A stretch of 64,000 bases of DNA from Verticillium longisporum (Eukaryota; Ascomycota; Sordariomycetes; Glomerellales; Plectosphaerellaceae): the NCBI GenBank assembly GCA_019188255.1, contig JAETXT010000003.1, positions 3,534,001 through 3,598,000 of the forward strand, written 5' to 3'. The notes beneath the pieces were generated by a model. The model saw only the letters and a program-made list of their open reading frames with translations. It was not told the DNA's origin and did no database searches. The number at the start of each line of letters is the position of its first letter. Position 1 is the first letter of the stretch. The position numbers were made by a program, and so were the translations under genes. Positions 26,040 through 38,350 of the stretch are shown here, one piece after another.

Positions 26040-27768
26040 ATGGCGACACGTATCCAAACTCCCAATGGGTAAGACCTCACGGCGACAGCTGCCTTACCAA
26101 TTGGCATTCGCTGACTTCTTCTCCAGGCGTGAGTACCGCGATCCCAATTCTGGCAAACATCCCGACAATCCGAACGGCAACCCAAGACAACGTACAATGA
26201 CCACATCCAGAAAGCAAAACGGCGGGAAGAGTTCGAAGGAAGAAAGGTCCACCGCAAGCCATTTTGGTCTTCAAGAAACAGAGGGCACCCAGCGTACATA
26301 CCGCAAGGGTGAGTTTATCGATGGCTGGGAGGTCGGGACGAATCCCAAGGTCGATACCTCGGGTGTCTTCGAATTCGGAGGCTCAGCTGGTGTCTTATCC
26401 CTGATGATCGGGTTTCCCTTGCTGATGTGGTTTATGTGGATTGGCGCCGCTTGCTATGACGGTAACATTCCCTGGCCTGAGGCGAACCAGAGCTGGGTAG
26501 AGTTTGGACAACATCTCAGCCATCTTGTGTATACCGACGCCTTCCCGACCCTGCGCGCTTGGCGCATCTACTGGTCATTTTTCGTCTTCGAGGCTATATC
26601 CTACTGTGTCTTGCCGGGAGTTTGGGGCTGGGGGAAGCCTCTGCCTCACGAGAGTGGTAAGCAGTTGAAGTATTACTGCAACGCCTACTTTACGTTTCAC
26701 TTTACGATCGCTATTATAGCTGCCCTTCATTTCACCGGCATCTTTCGGCTATATACCGTTATCGACGAGTTTGGGCCTTTGCTGACGGTAAGTATCCTGA
26801 GTGGCTACCTTGTAGCTACTATCGCGTACCTCTCGACTCTGTTGAGAGGTGCGCAGCATCGTATTTCTGGCTATCCTATTTACGATTTCTTTATGGGTGC
26901 CGAGCTAAATCCTCGCATGTTTGGCATCTTGGATTTCAAAATGTTCTTTATGGTGCGAATTCCCTGGTTCATCATATTCGGCCTCTCCTGCGGTGCCGCA
27001 GCCCGCCAGTATGAGAGGTACGGGTACGTCTCTGGCGAGGTGCTTTTCCTGGTGGTCGCACACTACCTTTACGCCAACGCCTGTGCCAAAGGCGAGCAGC
27101 TCATCATATCCTCTTGGTAAGCTCATTTCCAAATACACGCATGACCGTGCTAATATGAATAGGGACATATACTATGAGAAATGGGGCTTTATGCTTATCT
27201 TCTGGAACCTAGCCGGTGTTCCCATGTCGTATTCACACTGTACCATTTACCTGGCGAATCACCATCCGTCCGAGTACAAGTGGAACTCTTTCGCGCTCGT
27301 TGCCCTGTACATCTCGTACTTGTTCGCGTATTGGATCTGGGATACCACCAACAGTCAGAAGAATGGCTTCCGAGCTGAGGAACGTGGTCAGCTCGTCAGC
27401 CGGAAGACCTTCCCTCAACTACCGTGGCAAACCATCAAGAACCCCAAGACCATCACTTCGGATAAGGGAGACGTCATCATGGTTGATGGACGGCTGGGCT
27501 ATGCTCGGAAGATCCACTATACGTGCGATGTCTACTTTGCTCTGTTGATTACTGGCTTCCGGAGTCCCTTCCCTTGGTTCTATCCTGTCTTCTTCTCCAT
27601 CATGGCCATCCACCGCGCTGAACGTGATCATCGTCGCTGTCGCGAGAAATATGGTGAGGCGTGGAAGCAGTACGAGCAGGAGGTACCATATCTTTACATC
27701 CCAGTGAGTTTCAAAGATCATTATACTAAGAGAATGCATGGCTGACTGGTGATTAGTATGTAATCTGA
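26040..27768 (+). CDS. erg4: C-24(28) sterol reductase, ERG4/ERG24 family
   Basis: Exons 26040-26068, 26127-27116, 27163-27703 and 27757-27768 encode 523 residues; the last exon adds only Tyr-Val-Ile-stop, matching the usual C-terminal PYVI of the family. It is a polytopic ER membrane enzyme that reduces the C-24(28) double bond of ergosta-tetraenol in the final step of ergosterol synthesis, using NADPH. Signature segments are the stretch around [32 protein letters not shown], the [11 protein letters not shown] segment, and [16 protein letters not shown] near the end, the usual family signature. Many hydrophobic segments span residues of about 80-420. ERG4 is preferred over ERG24 because of the [11 protein letters not shown] block. 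Fungi can carry several copies, so this may not be the main one. Confidence 0.88.
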
Positions 27769-27914
27769 AGGTCTATCTTTTAGATCGTCTCCAAAACAAT
27801 GCATCCTAGGTTAAAAGCAGCAATGCTAAAAGAAAGCTTCTAGATATAGAATTATAATAAAGGTCCCACGCCTTAACTCTAATATACTATTTTAAAAAGG
27901 AGAGGGTATCTTGA

Positions 27915-28221
27915 TATAACACCTTAATCTGAGTGTTTGAGATCCGAGATCACGAGCCCCGCGGCCACGACTATATCAACCACCTAACATAACAAGGGCA
28001 GGATATACGGGTATATAAGGATGGATATCCTGTACTTATAGATATACTCTTTCTCACGATAGCAATCAATCTGAGTCTTACCTTGTATTCATTGTAACGA
28101 GTGCGCAACGCCTGACGACACTACATCGTCTCAGAGTCACAACGTACCTTAGCTTCTATTAAATAGAAACCCCAACCCTCTCTAGCAGTGTTCCCACTGC
28201 AGAAGCTGCCAGGTCGTAACA
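27915..28221 (-). mobile_element. solo LTR, RIP-altered, related to the gypsy LTR at 44006
   Basis: The reverse complement begins TGTTACGACCTGGCAGC and aligns along most of its length with the 433-bp gypsy LTRs, including the tract GACTCTGAGACGATGT. It is shorter (about 307 bp) and carries C-to-T and G-to-A changes; the far end reads TATAACACC where the intact LTR predicts TGTAACGCC. I could not find a matching target duplication, so the ends are approximate. Confidence 0.8.
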
Positions 28222-28346
28222 GCTACCTATATAAGTACAGAATTCGACGTTACTTCATTGAGAAGTTAAATAGAATTTTTCTCTGCTCGGACGAGTGAAT
28301 CTGCCCGCCTAGTCTCGGCGGAAATTCCCTTCTATAACGTAACTTC

Positions 28347-29314
28347 CTAACTATTAAGCTGGACTATACGCTGCCACTGTAATTCAGCTTCAACGTCAGT
28401 TAGCGCCATTCTATCAGAAGGGAATCCACAAAATTCTATAGCAGAGCCCGAATCGATTCGGTAGTCGAATCCCCAATCCGAAATTCCTTGCTGCGCCTTA
28501 ACATATTGGCCATTCAGCTTCAGATACATCCACTTCAGTGAAGTATATTGGCCCGTGCTCCGATTATATGACCAAGCGTGGAATTTAGTGTTTTTGCCTT
28601 TACCAGCTGATGGGAACCATCGCTTAGGAGTACAGTACTCCTTTATCTTGCTTTTAGTAGCAAAAGAATTTTCCGTAAGCGTTGTCGCTCCTACACACGA
28701 GGTAGTAGGCACAAGTTTTCCCCATTTACTCCAGCGGTTGGAGTTCTGCTTGCAGATTTCCAATTTCTTACACCATATTCCATCCATCCTTGGCACCTAT
28801 TAAGATAAAATATTAGTACCTAATTAGCGCTAATTGATAGAGGGTTATCTTTTTCTCTTACATCGTTATCCTCTATAGGAAACAGAGTCCAGCAGCAAGC
28901 GCAAGTGATCCGCCTAAACGCGCCTGAGCAAACCGAACCAGTCGAGGCGAAGATTCTGACATTATTTGTGAGGTCGATTCCCCATTTTGCATCGCATGAT
29001 TTGTCTTCATCTGCATCAACGTATATGCGTGAAGTCGGGCACCGTCCATTTGGCATTTCGTGCGGCGCTGCACGCGGCACAGCACTATCAGGGACGATTG
29101 CTCGCTCTAAATTTTCCGATAGGTTTGTCGATAGCTTCATGACGTCCACTAATTTGAGTAGCTCTGCTTCATCAAAGGGCTGGTCCTCGTAGGCAATCTG
29201 TGGATGAGGGGGCTGATCAGACCACTCCGACGCCTCTAACTCCCCTGATGCCCCTGCATAGCAAGAGAACCAGGAGAAAAAGAGTGGCAAGAAGACAAGA
29301 TAGAGATAATGCAT
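28347..29314 (-). CDS. cysteine-rich secreted protein, function unknown
   Basis: Exons 29314-28862 and 28796-28347 join in phase 0 across a 65-bp GT-AG intron and encode 300 residues. The N-terminus (MHYLYLVFLPLFFSWFSCY) is a convincing signal peptide, with cleavage likely near CYAGA. The mature part has 11 cysteines and no transmembrane segment. Tryptophan- and tyrosine-rich stretches (HAWSYNRSTGQYTSLKWMYL) suggest a beta-rich extracellular fold. I recognise no family. It starts 227 bp from the edge of the AT-rich transposon island and next to a solo LTR, a typical setting for effector-like genes. Calling it an effector is inference from context only. Confidence 0.72.
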
Positions 29315-29532
29315 AATAGATGGGTGACTGAGTTGTAAAGTTGGATGGTTTCTAAAAATGAGAAATTAATGCGCTACTTCTTCCATTTTATATTCCTGGT
29401 TCTATTATATTAGAAGTAATCTTGGAGCTTATCAAGCATAGGTAACGATAGGATAAATAAATAATCAGGCTGTGATGGGACCCTGTATCTGGGAGATGGT
29501 CCCTACTTATCTTGTAACTCCTAGGCAGCTTA

Positions 29533-29540
29533 GTACATGG
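29533..29540. repeat. 8-bp target duplication, left copy
   Basis: GTACATGG directly precedes the CAGCGCTGCC terminus. The right copy at 56197-56204 is GTATATAG. The two differences are C-to-T before A and G-to-A after T, exactly the RIP changes. Confidence 0.75.
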
Positions 29541-31238
29541 CAGCGCTGCCGTCAATTCAATTCTATTAATTCAAATAGTTAAATAACTAATTAAATCACT
29601 CTAATTTCACGATTTAAATAGTTAAATAACCCTATACGGATTAATTAACTATTTAAATACTATTAAATTATATATAAATCTCGGGATTTCTATATTCTAG
29701 TATATTATATAATTAAAAAAATAAGTTATATATTAACTTAAAGCTAACTTAAGCTTTAAGTTTATATATAATAGTAACTAAGGTAGGATTCGAATTTATA
29801 CCTTCTACTATAAATGCTAGATATTATACTACTAGTATTAAGAGGGCTTTACTACTTATATAAACCCTAATTTATTACTTTAGCTATACCTAAGAGCTCT
29901 AAATAGGTAGGTTAGGTAATATAAGACTTATAATAATTATTAATTCTATCTCTCTAAATCACCGCTACCTACGTAAATTAGATATACCTATCTAATTTAC
30001 CGATTATATAAGCTATAAATTACGTACTTCTAAGAGCTATAAATCCTAGCCCTAGTAATTACTATATTAGTGAATCCTATATAGTAATTACCGACCTAGG
30101 TAATCCCCTAATATTAGTTTAATATCGGCTATCTTTTCTTTATAGATAGGATTGCCTAAGGGACTAATATTAAGCTCTATTACCTAGGTTAATGGCTACT
30201 CTAATACGTTTATAATCCTCTAGTCTCTAGTATATTAGATCTACTATCCTAATCTATAAAATGAATAAATAAATAAGTAAATAAGTAATAATAGGAGAAT
30301 AATAGATAGAATAAGGAAAAACGTAGCTTAATACTACTATTCCCGTAAGCGCTAAATCCCTAGTCCCTAGTATTATAGATTAGTTAAACTAGCTATTAAA
30401 TAGCTCTCTAAGGAAACTAATTAAGTTATAATTAAATAATAGGAATAGGCTTTTAAACCCTTTAATAAAGGAAATAAATAGTAATTAAATAGTATAATAG
30501 CTAATTAAATAGTACTCTTATAATAGCTAGATATAGGCTCCTAAAGTCTCTAAATCGCTAATATACTAATAGAGGGTAGAAGAATAATTATTATTACCCC
30601 TTTATTAGCTTTCTTAATAGGAATAATAGAATTAAATTACTTTTAATAGGAATAATAGAATTAAATTACTTAAATAGAATTAATAGATCCTATTAAGCTA
30701 GTTTAGTAAATACTATACTCTATAGGTCTATATATCTAATTAGTAAATTATAGTAATTCTATTCCTTTTACTTTTCCTCTTCCCTATAACGATTCTTTAT
30801 TTTAAGATTAGCTAGCCTAATCTACTATTTTAGAGCTCCGACGATTAATAATTACCCCTTTTTACTACTCTCTCTCTCTCTCTTTCTACTTATCCTTAGC
30901 CTTAATAATACCGCCTAAGCATAAAGCCCCTATGCTTATTACCCCTCTTACTAAGAGAGTAGTAAAGTATAAGAATATAGTTAGTATTAATTATAGGAGC
31001 TATTAACTAATATATAATATATATCTATAGAAATATCTATAAAGTCCCCTATTTTAAGTACTTTAAGTCTTATCTCGCTAATAAGTAAATTAAAGTTAAT
31101 ATTAATAGTATATATTATAATTTAGAGTTTAAAGGCTCTTATTATTATAAATATACTTCTAAGTATTCTTATAAACTAATATAAGCTTCTATAATCTCTA
31201 TTTTCTAATATCTATAGCTTTAATGATTATTATCTATA
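29541..31238. other. RIP-saturated left part of the island
   Basis: Contains the left hAT terminus, then AT-rich decayed sequence. A 29-base unit (AATAGGAATAATAGAATTAA plus flank) is tandemly repeated at 30613-30670. The portion near 31000-31238 runs, after removal of pogo copy 1, into the copia remnant at 33098, so the copia element begins somewhere in this segment. No intact gene. Confidence 0.6.
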
Positions 31239-33097
31239 ACGTAATCCACAAGCGAGTGGTTCACCCAAGCGAGTGGTTCACTTCGCCCGGGCCCACGACC
31301 TACACCTGAATTCTACAGATTCCACCTCCGCCCGCGATGGAGACTCTTTCAAAAGAAGGTCAATTATTCCTTGCTATCCAAGCTATGGACAATGACCCGA
31401 ACCTAAGCGCCCGGAGTGCTGCGAGGATCTACACCGTCCCCTTAACGACGCTCCTCCGACGCCAGAAGGGCAAACCCTCCCGACGCGAAAGCCCGCCCAA
31501 TTCTGCCAAATTAACAGTACTAGAAGAGAAAACTATTGTCGAATATATCCTTGACCTAGATGCGCGATCTTACCCTCCCCGGTTGGGTGAGGTCGGAGAT
31601 ATGGCGAATCGCCTGCTTGCCGACCGTGACGCGCCACGCGTCGGGAAGAACTGGGCCGCAAACTTCGTCAAACGGCAACCAGAGCTCCGGACGCGTTTCT
31701 TTCGCAAGTACGACTACAAGAGGGCCCAATGCGAAGATCCGGACGCGATAAACGCGTGGTTCCGCCTCGTGCATAACATGATCGCCAAGTACGGCATCCA
31801 AGAGGCTGACATGTACAACTTTGACGAGACCGGCTTCCAGATGGGCGTTATCGCCAACGGAATGGTCGTGACCAGTTCGGAAAGACGGTCCAATGTGAAG
31901 ATGAGGCAGCCAGGCAACCGGGAATGGGTTACGGTGATCCAGGGCGTTGGCGCGTTGGGTTTCTCCGTCCCGCCGTTCATCGTGGTTTCGGGCAAGTACC
32001 ACCTCTCGAGCTGGTACCAGGACGACGCGATTTCTCGCGACTGGAGAATCGCAACATCTCCAAACGGCTGGACGACGAATGATATTGGTCTGGAATGGAT
32101 TCGGCATTTTGACAGGCATACAAAGTCCCGTACTTCGGGCGGTTATCGCCTACTGATCCTGGATGGCCACGAAAGTCACCACTCGGTCGACTTCGAACTC
32201 TACTGCAAGGAGAACAACATCATCACACTCTGTATGCCTCCTCATTCGTCACATCTACTCCAGCCTCTCGATGTTGGGTGTTTTGGCCCACTAAAGAAAG
32301 CATACGGTCGGCAAATCGAGGATAGGATGAGGGCGGGTACAACGCACATCAGCAAAGAGGACTTCTTCCCGGCGTTTTCGGCTGCATTTCAGCAAGCAAT
32401 GACAGAAAAAACATCCAGGGAGGCTTTCGAGGAGCGGGGCTTGTCCCCCATAACCCGGAAACAGTCCTGTCAAAGCTGGATGTGAGGTTGAGGACGACGA
32501 CGCCTCCGGGGACGTCCCACGGGGAGCGTGATTCTTGGGTCTCTAAGACGCCCACTAACCTGCTCGAGGCAGGTTCCCAGACTGACTTCATCAAAGGGCG
32601 AATCTCACGCCACCAGGGAAGCTCCCCAACGTCAATTTTAGATGCTGTTGACTATCTTGCGAAGGGGACGCGGGGTGTTATGCACCAGATCGCTCTTTTG
32701 AAGTCAGAGGTTATGATCCTTCGAGAGGAAAATGCTACACTAAGCCGACGCCGGAGGGCCAAAAGCTACGTCTCCGGGAAGGAGGAAGCATGGCTGTAGG
32801 CGAGGGACAGGACAAGATTGCTCAGAAGGAAGTAGATATCCAGATAAAAGAGGAAACGCTGCAGAACCCGGGTCCCGCGTCGTGGTCCCAGCCGAAGAAA
32901 CGATGCTGTAGCGTATGCGGGAAGACCGGCCACAACGCGAGAACTTGTCAGGTAGCTATCTCATCGTCTGCAAAAGACGAGGAGGAGTGATTTTAATTGA
33001 TTTACGGCGTTTGGGTTGAGGTTTTCCTCGGAATGTTTGTCGGGTCGGGGTGAAGTGAACCACTCGCATGGGTGAACCACTCGCTTGTGGATTACGT
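31239..33097 (+). mobile_element. pogo/Fot-type DNA transposon, copy 1
   Basis: A 1859-bp element flanked by TA on both sides. Terminal inverted repeats of about 48 bp begin ACGTAATCCACAAGCGAGTG; the first 28 bases match exactly. Each terminus contains the motif GCGAGTGGTTCAC twice, which may be subterminal transposase sites. GC content is normal and I see no RIP, although the element sits inside RIP-saturated DNA. Copies 2, 3 and 4 are nearly identical. Confidence 0.92.
31337..32990 (+). CDS. pogo-family transposase, interrupted by homopolymer frameshifts
   Basis: The product is a cut-and-paste transposase. An N-terminal psq-type helix-turn-helix (SARSAARIYTVPLTTLLRRQ) is followed by a CENP-B/Tc5-like DNA-binding segment (NRLLADRDAPRVGKNWAANF) and a DDE_1 domain with Asp in YNFDETGFQMG, Asp in LLILDGHESHH and Asp in LLQPLDVGCFG. 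The tail holds a coiled coil (MHQIALLKSEVMILREENA) and a CCHC knuckle (CSVCGKTGHNARTC). The frame breaks after MTEK at an A6 run (32406-32411), where A7 would continue it, and again at an A4 run near 32760 that is A5 in copies 3 and 4. Full length would be about 550 residues. Confidence 0.88.
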
Positions 33098-36000
33098 TAT
33101 ACTTCCTAGTAAATAAGTCGTTCTAATATAGAATTAGGGGGAGTAATCTAAAAGCTAAAATAATAGCTCTAATAGAATAGCTCTTTATCTAATATTAGAT
33201 TAATAATACTTCTATATAATATAATATTATCCCTAATATAGATATAGTATTAGTTTCTATAATAGGAGCTTTATAAATAAAGGCCCTAATAGCTCTAATA
33301 TTAAGCTTAATAGTTAATAAGTAGGGAATAGGGGCTAGAGTAAGATTCGGAGTAGGAAATCCTATTTCTATAATAGAGGAGATTACTATTCTAATACTAA
33401 TTAAGAGAATTATATTCTATATTATCTTAATAGATACCCTATTCCTACTTTATATTAAGGATATAGACGATCTCGGAATCTATTTAGATAATACTTATAA
33501 TAAGCTAGTAAAGTATATCGGGGAGCTCTAAGAGTATATACCTATTTTTCGTAAATAGGGCTATTTATAGTTCTTCCTAGATATAAAGACCTATACTAGC
33601 TCTAGGATTATATATATAATAGGGATAGAGAGTAATAAAGTAGTATTTCTAATAGAAGTAGAGCTTTAATATATTTATAAGTAATTCGGTTACCTATCTA
33701 TAGAGAAGCTATAGAACCTACTCCTAAGGATAGACTATAATATAAATCGGAATACTCTAGAACTAATAAATTACTTCTATTACTATTATTAGATTAAAGG
33801 GAAGTTTCTATAATACTTTAAGTTTACTTTAAAATTAGATATTAACTTTAATTACGAGATTTTAATCGATATTATATATTTAAATAGAAAGCCTATTCTT
33901 TATATAATCGATAAAAATATAGGATTCTAATCTATAATTTTTATTCCTAATTTTATAGCTTATATAATATAGGAAGCCCTTAAGAGGTATTAATTAAATA
34001 CCTATCTTAGGCCTCTAGATATCGTAATTATTAATATTAGAACGAACTTTATTTCTATAGAATTTAAAGTAGAGGTACGCCTCCTAAATATAATCTACTA
34101 TTAGATCTTAATAGAGGCCTATTAATTAATTAATAAGGTTAAGAGCTATTATAAGCTAATTCGTAGAATATACGAGATCTTAAAGATAGAATCTCGTAAT
34201 ATAAGCCTAGAATCGCTATTTTAAGGAATAGTAAAAGTAATAAACGATATTATTAAACTTAATAGATTAATACCTATATTACTTATATTCGGAGTAATAC
34301 CTAGGATTACTATTAACTTAGTACCTATTACGACCTAAATATAGTATGCTAAAGCGGTTAATAAAGTAATAGCGGAACTTTAGCGAATAATCGCTAAATA
34401 GAAGATTAATAATACTCTTAATACTTAGAATAGACTAGATATTAAATAGTTATTATTAAGATCGCTAGAGCTAGGAAGTAATATTCTTATATTCCGAGAA
34501 TAAGAGAAATAGATTAATCCCTATAAAGTTATATCGGTTTCTAATATAGTAATTATAATCGAAATAGTTAATAGCTTAATAGAGTTTAGAGGAATATATA
34601 TTAAGCTATATAATAGATCGCTAGATTAATAGATTAGGGAGATAATAGTAATTCGAATTCTAGAGACTCTAGAACTATTTAAATATTTAGAGCTAATTCT
34701 ACTATAATAATATAGGAGACTTAGGAAGTTAATAAACGCTACGAATCTATTATAAATAGCTTTTATAGATCGTAAGAATAGTATAATTAGGTCTTTATAG
34801 ATTAAGTATTAATTTATTATTAAAAGGGAATAATAGGAGTACGATTTAGCTATTTAATTATATAATAAAAGTAGAATAATAAGCCCTAGGAAGCTATTTA
34901 AATAGTCCGATTAAGAGGAAATTAATTTACTCTTAATAGCTAGAATAATTATATTAATTAGAAGATCCGTATTTCCTCGTACTAAGATCTTTAGATATTA
35001 GTTTATAAGAGAAGTAAAAGGCCTCCCTTAAGCTTTATATAAGAAGTTAAGATTAATAATTTAAGGATATAATAACTAAGAGAAGATAACCCTATTAATA
35101 TAATCGCCTATAATTATATACTATAATTAATAATTAATCCTAGCGATTACCCTAATACTATAATAATATAGCTACTAGTTAATACTCTATAATATTAATT
35201 AAGCCTATACTTAGAATACTATAGATCTATTATATAATATTCTCCTATATATTCCTAAGGAGCTATAATATAGATACTTTAACGGAATCGTCTTCTATAT
35301 TATAAAGCCGCTCTATAATATTATAGAATTAGGTCTCTATTAATTTATAATCTATTAATATTATTATAGAGAGTACCTAAACGCTATTCTAATAGGCTAC
35401 GATCTATATTTACTCTTAATTAGAGCTAGAGAGAGCTTTAAGCTAATTAGGATATAGATTAACGATACCCTTAACCTTAGAGAGCCTATATTTATATAAA
35501 AGGAATAAATAGAGCTCGAAAGCGCTAGCTTCTAAGTAAAGCCTACTTCTATCCTTAATATAGGATTTAATAATATCTTTAATAACTATATTATTAAAAT
35601 TAGAACTAAAGATCTTACGATTTAATAGAAAGGCTAAGGTAATCGCCTAGAGCTAGTAACCCTAGGGATAGCGAGCTTAGAATAGGAATATATTACCTAG
35701 AGAGCTCGTAGTACTTATATTACTTTAACCTATTAATTAGAAGTAGCTTTCGATTTCTCTATTATAGCCTAAGCTAAGAACCTATAAGAGGATAACTTTA
35801 AATAGCTTAATAAATATATATAATAGTAGATCGCTAATATAAGCTATAGCTTAAATTATATATACTTAGATCTCTTAATAGCCTTATTTTATATATTTAT
35901 TAATAGCTCCTTTATTAATAATAAGGACTTTAGTTTATAGATCGGATTCGTTATCCTTCTAGGTAATAAACGTTCTAGCGATTAAGAGAATACCTTTATA

Positions 36001-36491
36001 GTATATAATAATATCCTCTATTAATAATCTATTAAATATAAACGGATTATATATTTAATTCTAATTAACGAGATCTATAGGATAATTAATAGCTTTAACG
36101 TAGCTTATATCCTTAAATAGATATTCTAAGAGATCTATAAATGCTTAGAACTATTACTTCTATAGATAATTATTTATACCGATAGCTACTCGTTCTATTA
36201 ATATTTAGTTTAATTAAGTATAATAGTAGAGAAATGCTTAATAATAGATCTTATAGCGTTATAATAAAGCTATAAAGAATATAAAGTTAACGAAATTCGT
36301 TAGATCGCTAGAAGCGATAACCCTATAGATTTAATAATTAAGGGAGCGCTAAATTAAATATTAGAAGCGCTAATAAGCTCTAATAAAGTTATAATTAAGA
36401 TTAAAGGATAGATTAAATATTAAGAAAAGAATAATTAAGGGGTAAAAGTAATTAATATTAATAAAAATATAATAAAGCTTAAAAACGAGTA
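33098..36491 (+). mobile_element. RIP-destroyed Ty1/copia remnant, spacer copy 1
   Basis: Reading TAG/TAA as ancestral Gln or Trp codons gives a long continuous + frame with Ty1/copia features: a GAG-pre-integrase-like FGYLSIEKLQNLL near 33690, an integrase-like stretch near 33840-34060, and an RNase H end (T-D-S at about 36178, NPIDLITKGA at about 36320). Nearly every CA and TG is gone. The stretch lies between pogo copies 1 and 2 and is duplicated almost exactly at 38351-41742. Confidence 0.78.
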
Positions 36492-38350
36492 ACGTAATCC
36501 ACAAGCGAGTGGTTCACCCAAGCGAGTGGTTCACTTCGCCCGGGCCCACGACCTACACCTGAATTCTACAGATTCCACCTCCGCCCGCGATGGAGACTCT
36601 TTCAAAAGAAGGTCAATTATTCCTTGCTATCCAAGCTATGGACAATGACCCGAACCTAAGCGCCCGGAGTGCTGCGAGGATCTACACCGTCCCCTTAACG
36701 ACGCTCCTCCGACGCCAGAAGGGCAAACCCTCCCGACGCGAAAGCCCGCCCAATTCTGCCAAATTAACAGTACTAGAAGAGAAAACTATTGTCGAATATA
36801 TCCTTGACCTAGATGCGCGATCTTACCCTCCCCGGTTGGGTGAGGTCGGAGATATGGCGAATCGCCTGCTTGCCGACCGTGACGCGCCACGCGTCGGGAA
36901 GAACTGGGCCGCAAACTTCGTCAAACGGCAACCAGAGCTCCGGACGCGTTTCTTTCGCAAGTACGACTACAAGAGGGCCCAATGCGAAGATCCGGACGCG
37001 ATAAACGCGTGGTTCCGCCTCGTGCATAACATGATCGCCAAGTACGGCATCCAAGAGGCTGACATGTACAACTTTGACGAGACCGGCTTCCAGATGGGCG
37101 TTATCGCCAACGGAATGGTCGTGACCAGTTCGGAAAGACGGTCCAATGTGAAGATGAGGCAGCCAGGCAACCGGGAATGGGTTACGGTGATCCAGGGCGT
37201 TGGCGCGTTGGGTTTCTCCGTCCCGCCGTTCATCGTGGTTTCGGGCAAGTACCACCTCTCGAGCTGGTACCAGGACGACGCGATTTCTCGCGACTGGAGA
37301 ATCGCAACATCTCCAAACGGCTGGACGACGAATGATATTGGTCTGGAATGGATTCGGCATTTTGACAGGCATACAAAGTCCCGTACTTCGGGCGGTTATC
37401 GCCTACTGATCCTGGATGGCCACGAAAGTCACCACTCGGTCGACTTCGAACTCTACTGCAAGGAGAACAACATCATCACACTCTGTATGCCTCCTCATTC
37501 GTCACATCTACTCCAGCCTCTCGATGTTGGGTGTTTTGGCCCACTAAAGAAAGCATACGGTCGGCAAATCGAGGATAGGATGAGGGCGGGTACAACGCAC
37601 ATCAGCAAAGAGGACTTCTTCCCGGCGTTTTCGGCTGCATTTCAGCAAGCAATGACAGAAAAAACATCCAGGGAGGCTTTCGAGGAGCGGGGCTTGTCCC
37701 CCATAACCCGGAAACAGTCCTGTCAAAGCTGGATGTGAGGTTGAGGACGACGACGCCTCCGGGGACGTCCCACGGGGAGCGTGATTCTTGGGTCTCTAAG
37801 ACGCCCACTAACCTGCTCGAGGCAGGTTCCCAGACTGACTTCATCAAAGGGCGAATCTCACGCCACCAGGGAAGCTCCCCAACGTCAATTTTAGATGCTG
37901 TTGACTATCTTGCGAAGGGGACGCGGGGTGTTATGCACCAGATCGCTCTTTTGAAGTCAGAGGTTATGATCCTTCGAGAGGAAAATGCTACACTAAGCCG
38001 ACGCCGGAGGGCCAAAAGCTACGTCTCCGGGAAGGAGGAAGCATGGCTGTAGGCGAGGGACAGGACAAGATTGCTCAGAAGGAAGTAGATATCCAGATAA
38101 AAGAGGAAACGCTGCAGAACCCGGGTCCCGCGTCGTGGTCCCAGCCGAAGAAACGATGCTGTAGCGTATGCGGGAAGACCGGCCACAACGCGAGAACTTG
38201 TCAGGTAGCTATCTCATCGTCTGCAAAAGACGAGGAGGAGTGATTTTAATTGATTTACGGCGTTTGGGTTGAGGTTTTCCTCGGAATGTTTGTCGGGTCG
38301 GGGTGAAGTGAACCACTCGCATGGGTGAACCACTCGCTTGTGGATTACGT
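36492..38350 (+). mobile_element. pogo/Fot-type DNA transposon, copy 2 (junction copy)
   Basis: 1859 bp, flanked by TA. Its left flank matches the left flank of copy 3 and its right flank matches the right flank of copy 1, as expected for a recombinant between the two. It shares the A6 and A4 run lengths of copy 1. Confidence 0.92.
36590..38243 (+). CDS. pogo-family transposase, copy 2, same frameshifts as copy 1
   Basis: Identical by eye to the copy 1 transposase, including DDE_1 motifs and the CCHC knuckle. The frame breaks at the A6 run 37659-37664 and again at the A4 run near 38013. It remains otherwise open, so it may be active if the run lengths are miscalled. Confidence 0.87.

Noticed and set aside
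31556..32119. 187-codon minus-strand frame inside each pogo copy (also at 36809, 42060 and 51826)
   Set aside because: It is antisense to the DDE_1 domain and arises from that gene's codon use; there is no motif or independent start context. This contrasts with the antisense gene in the gypsy element, which has splice sites and a cysteine cluster.
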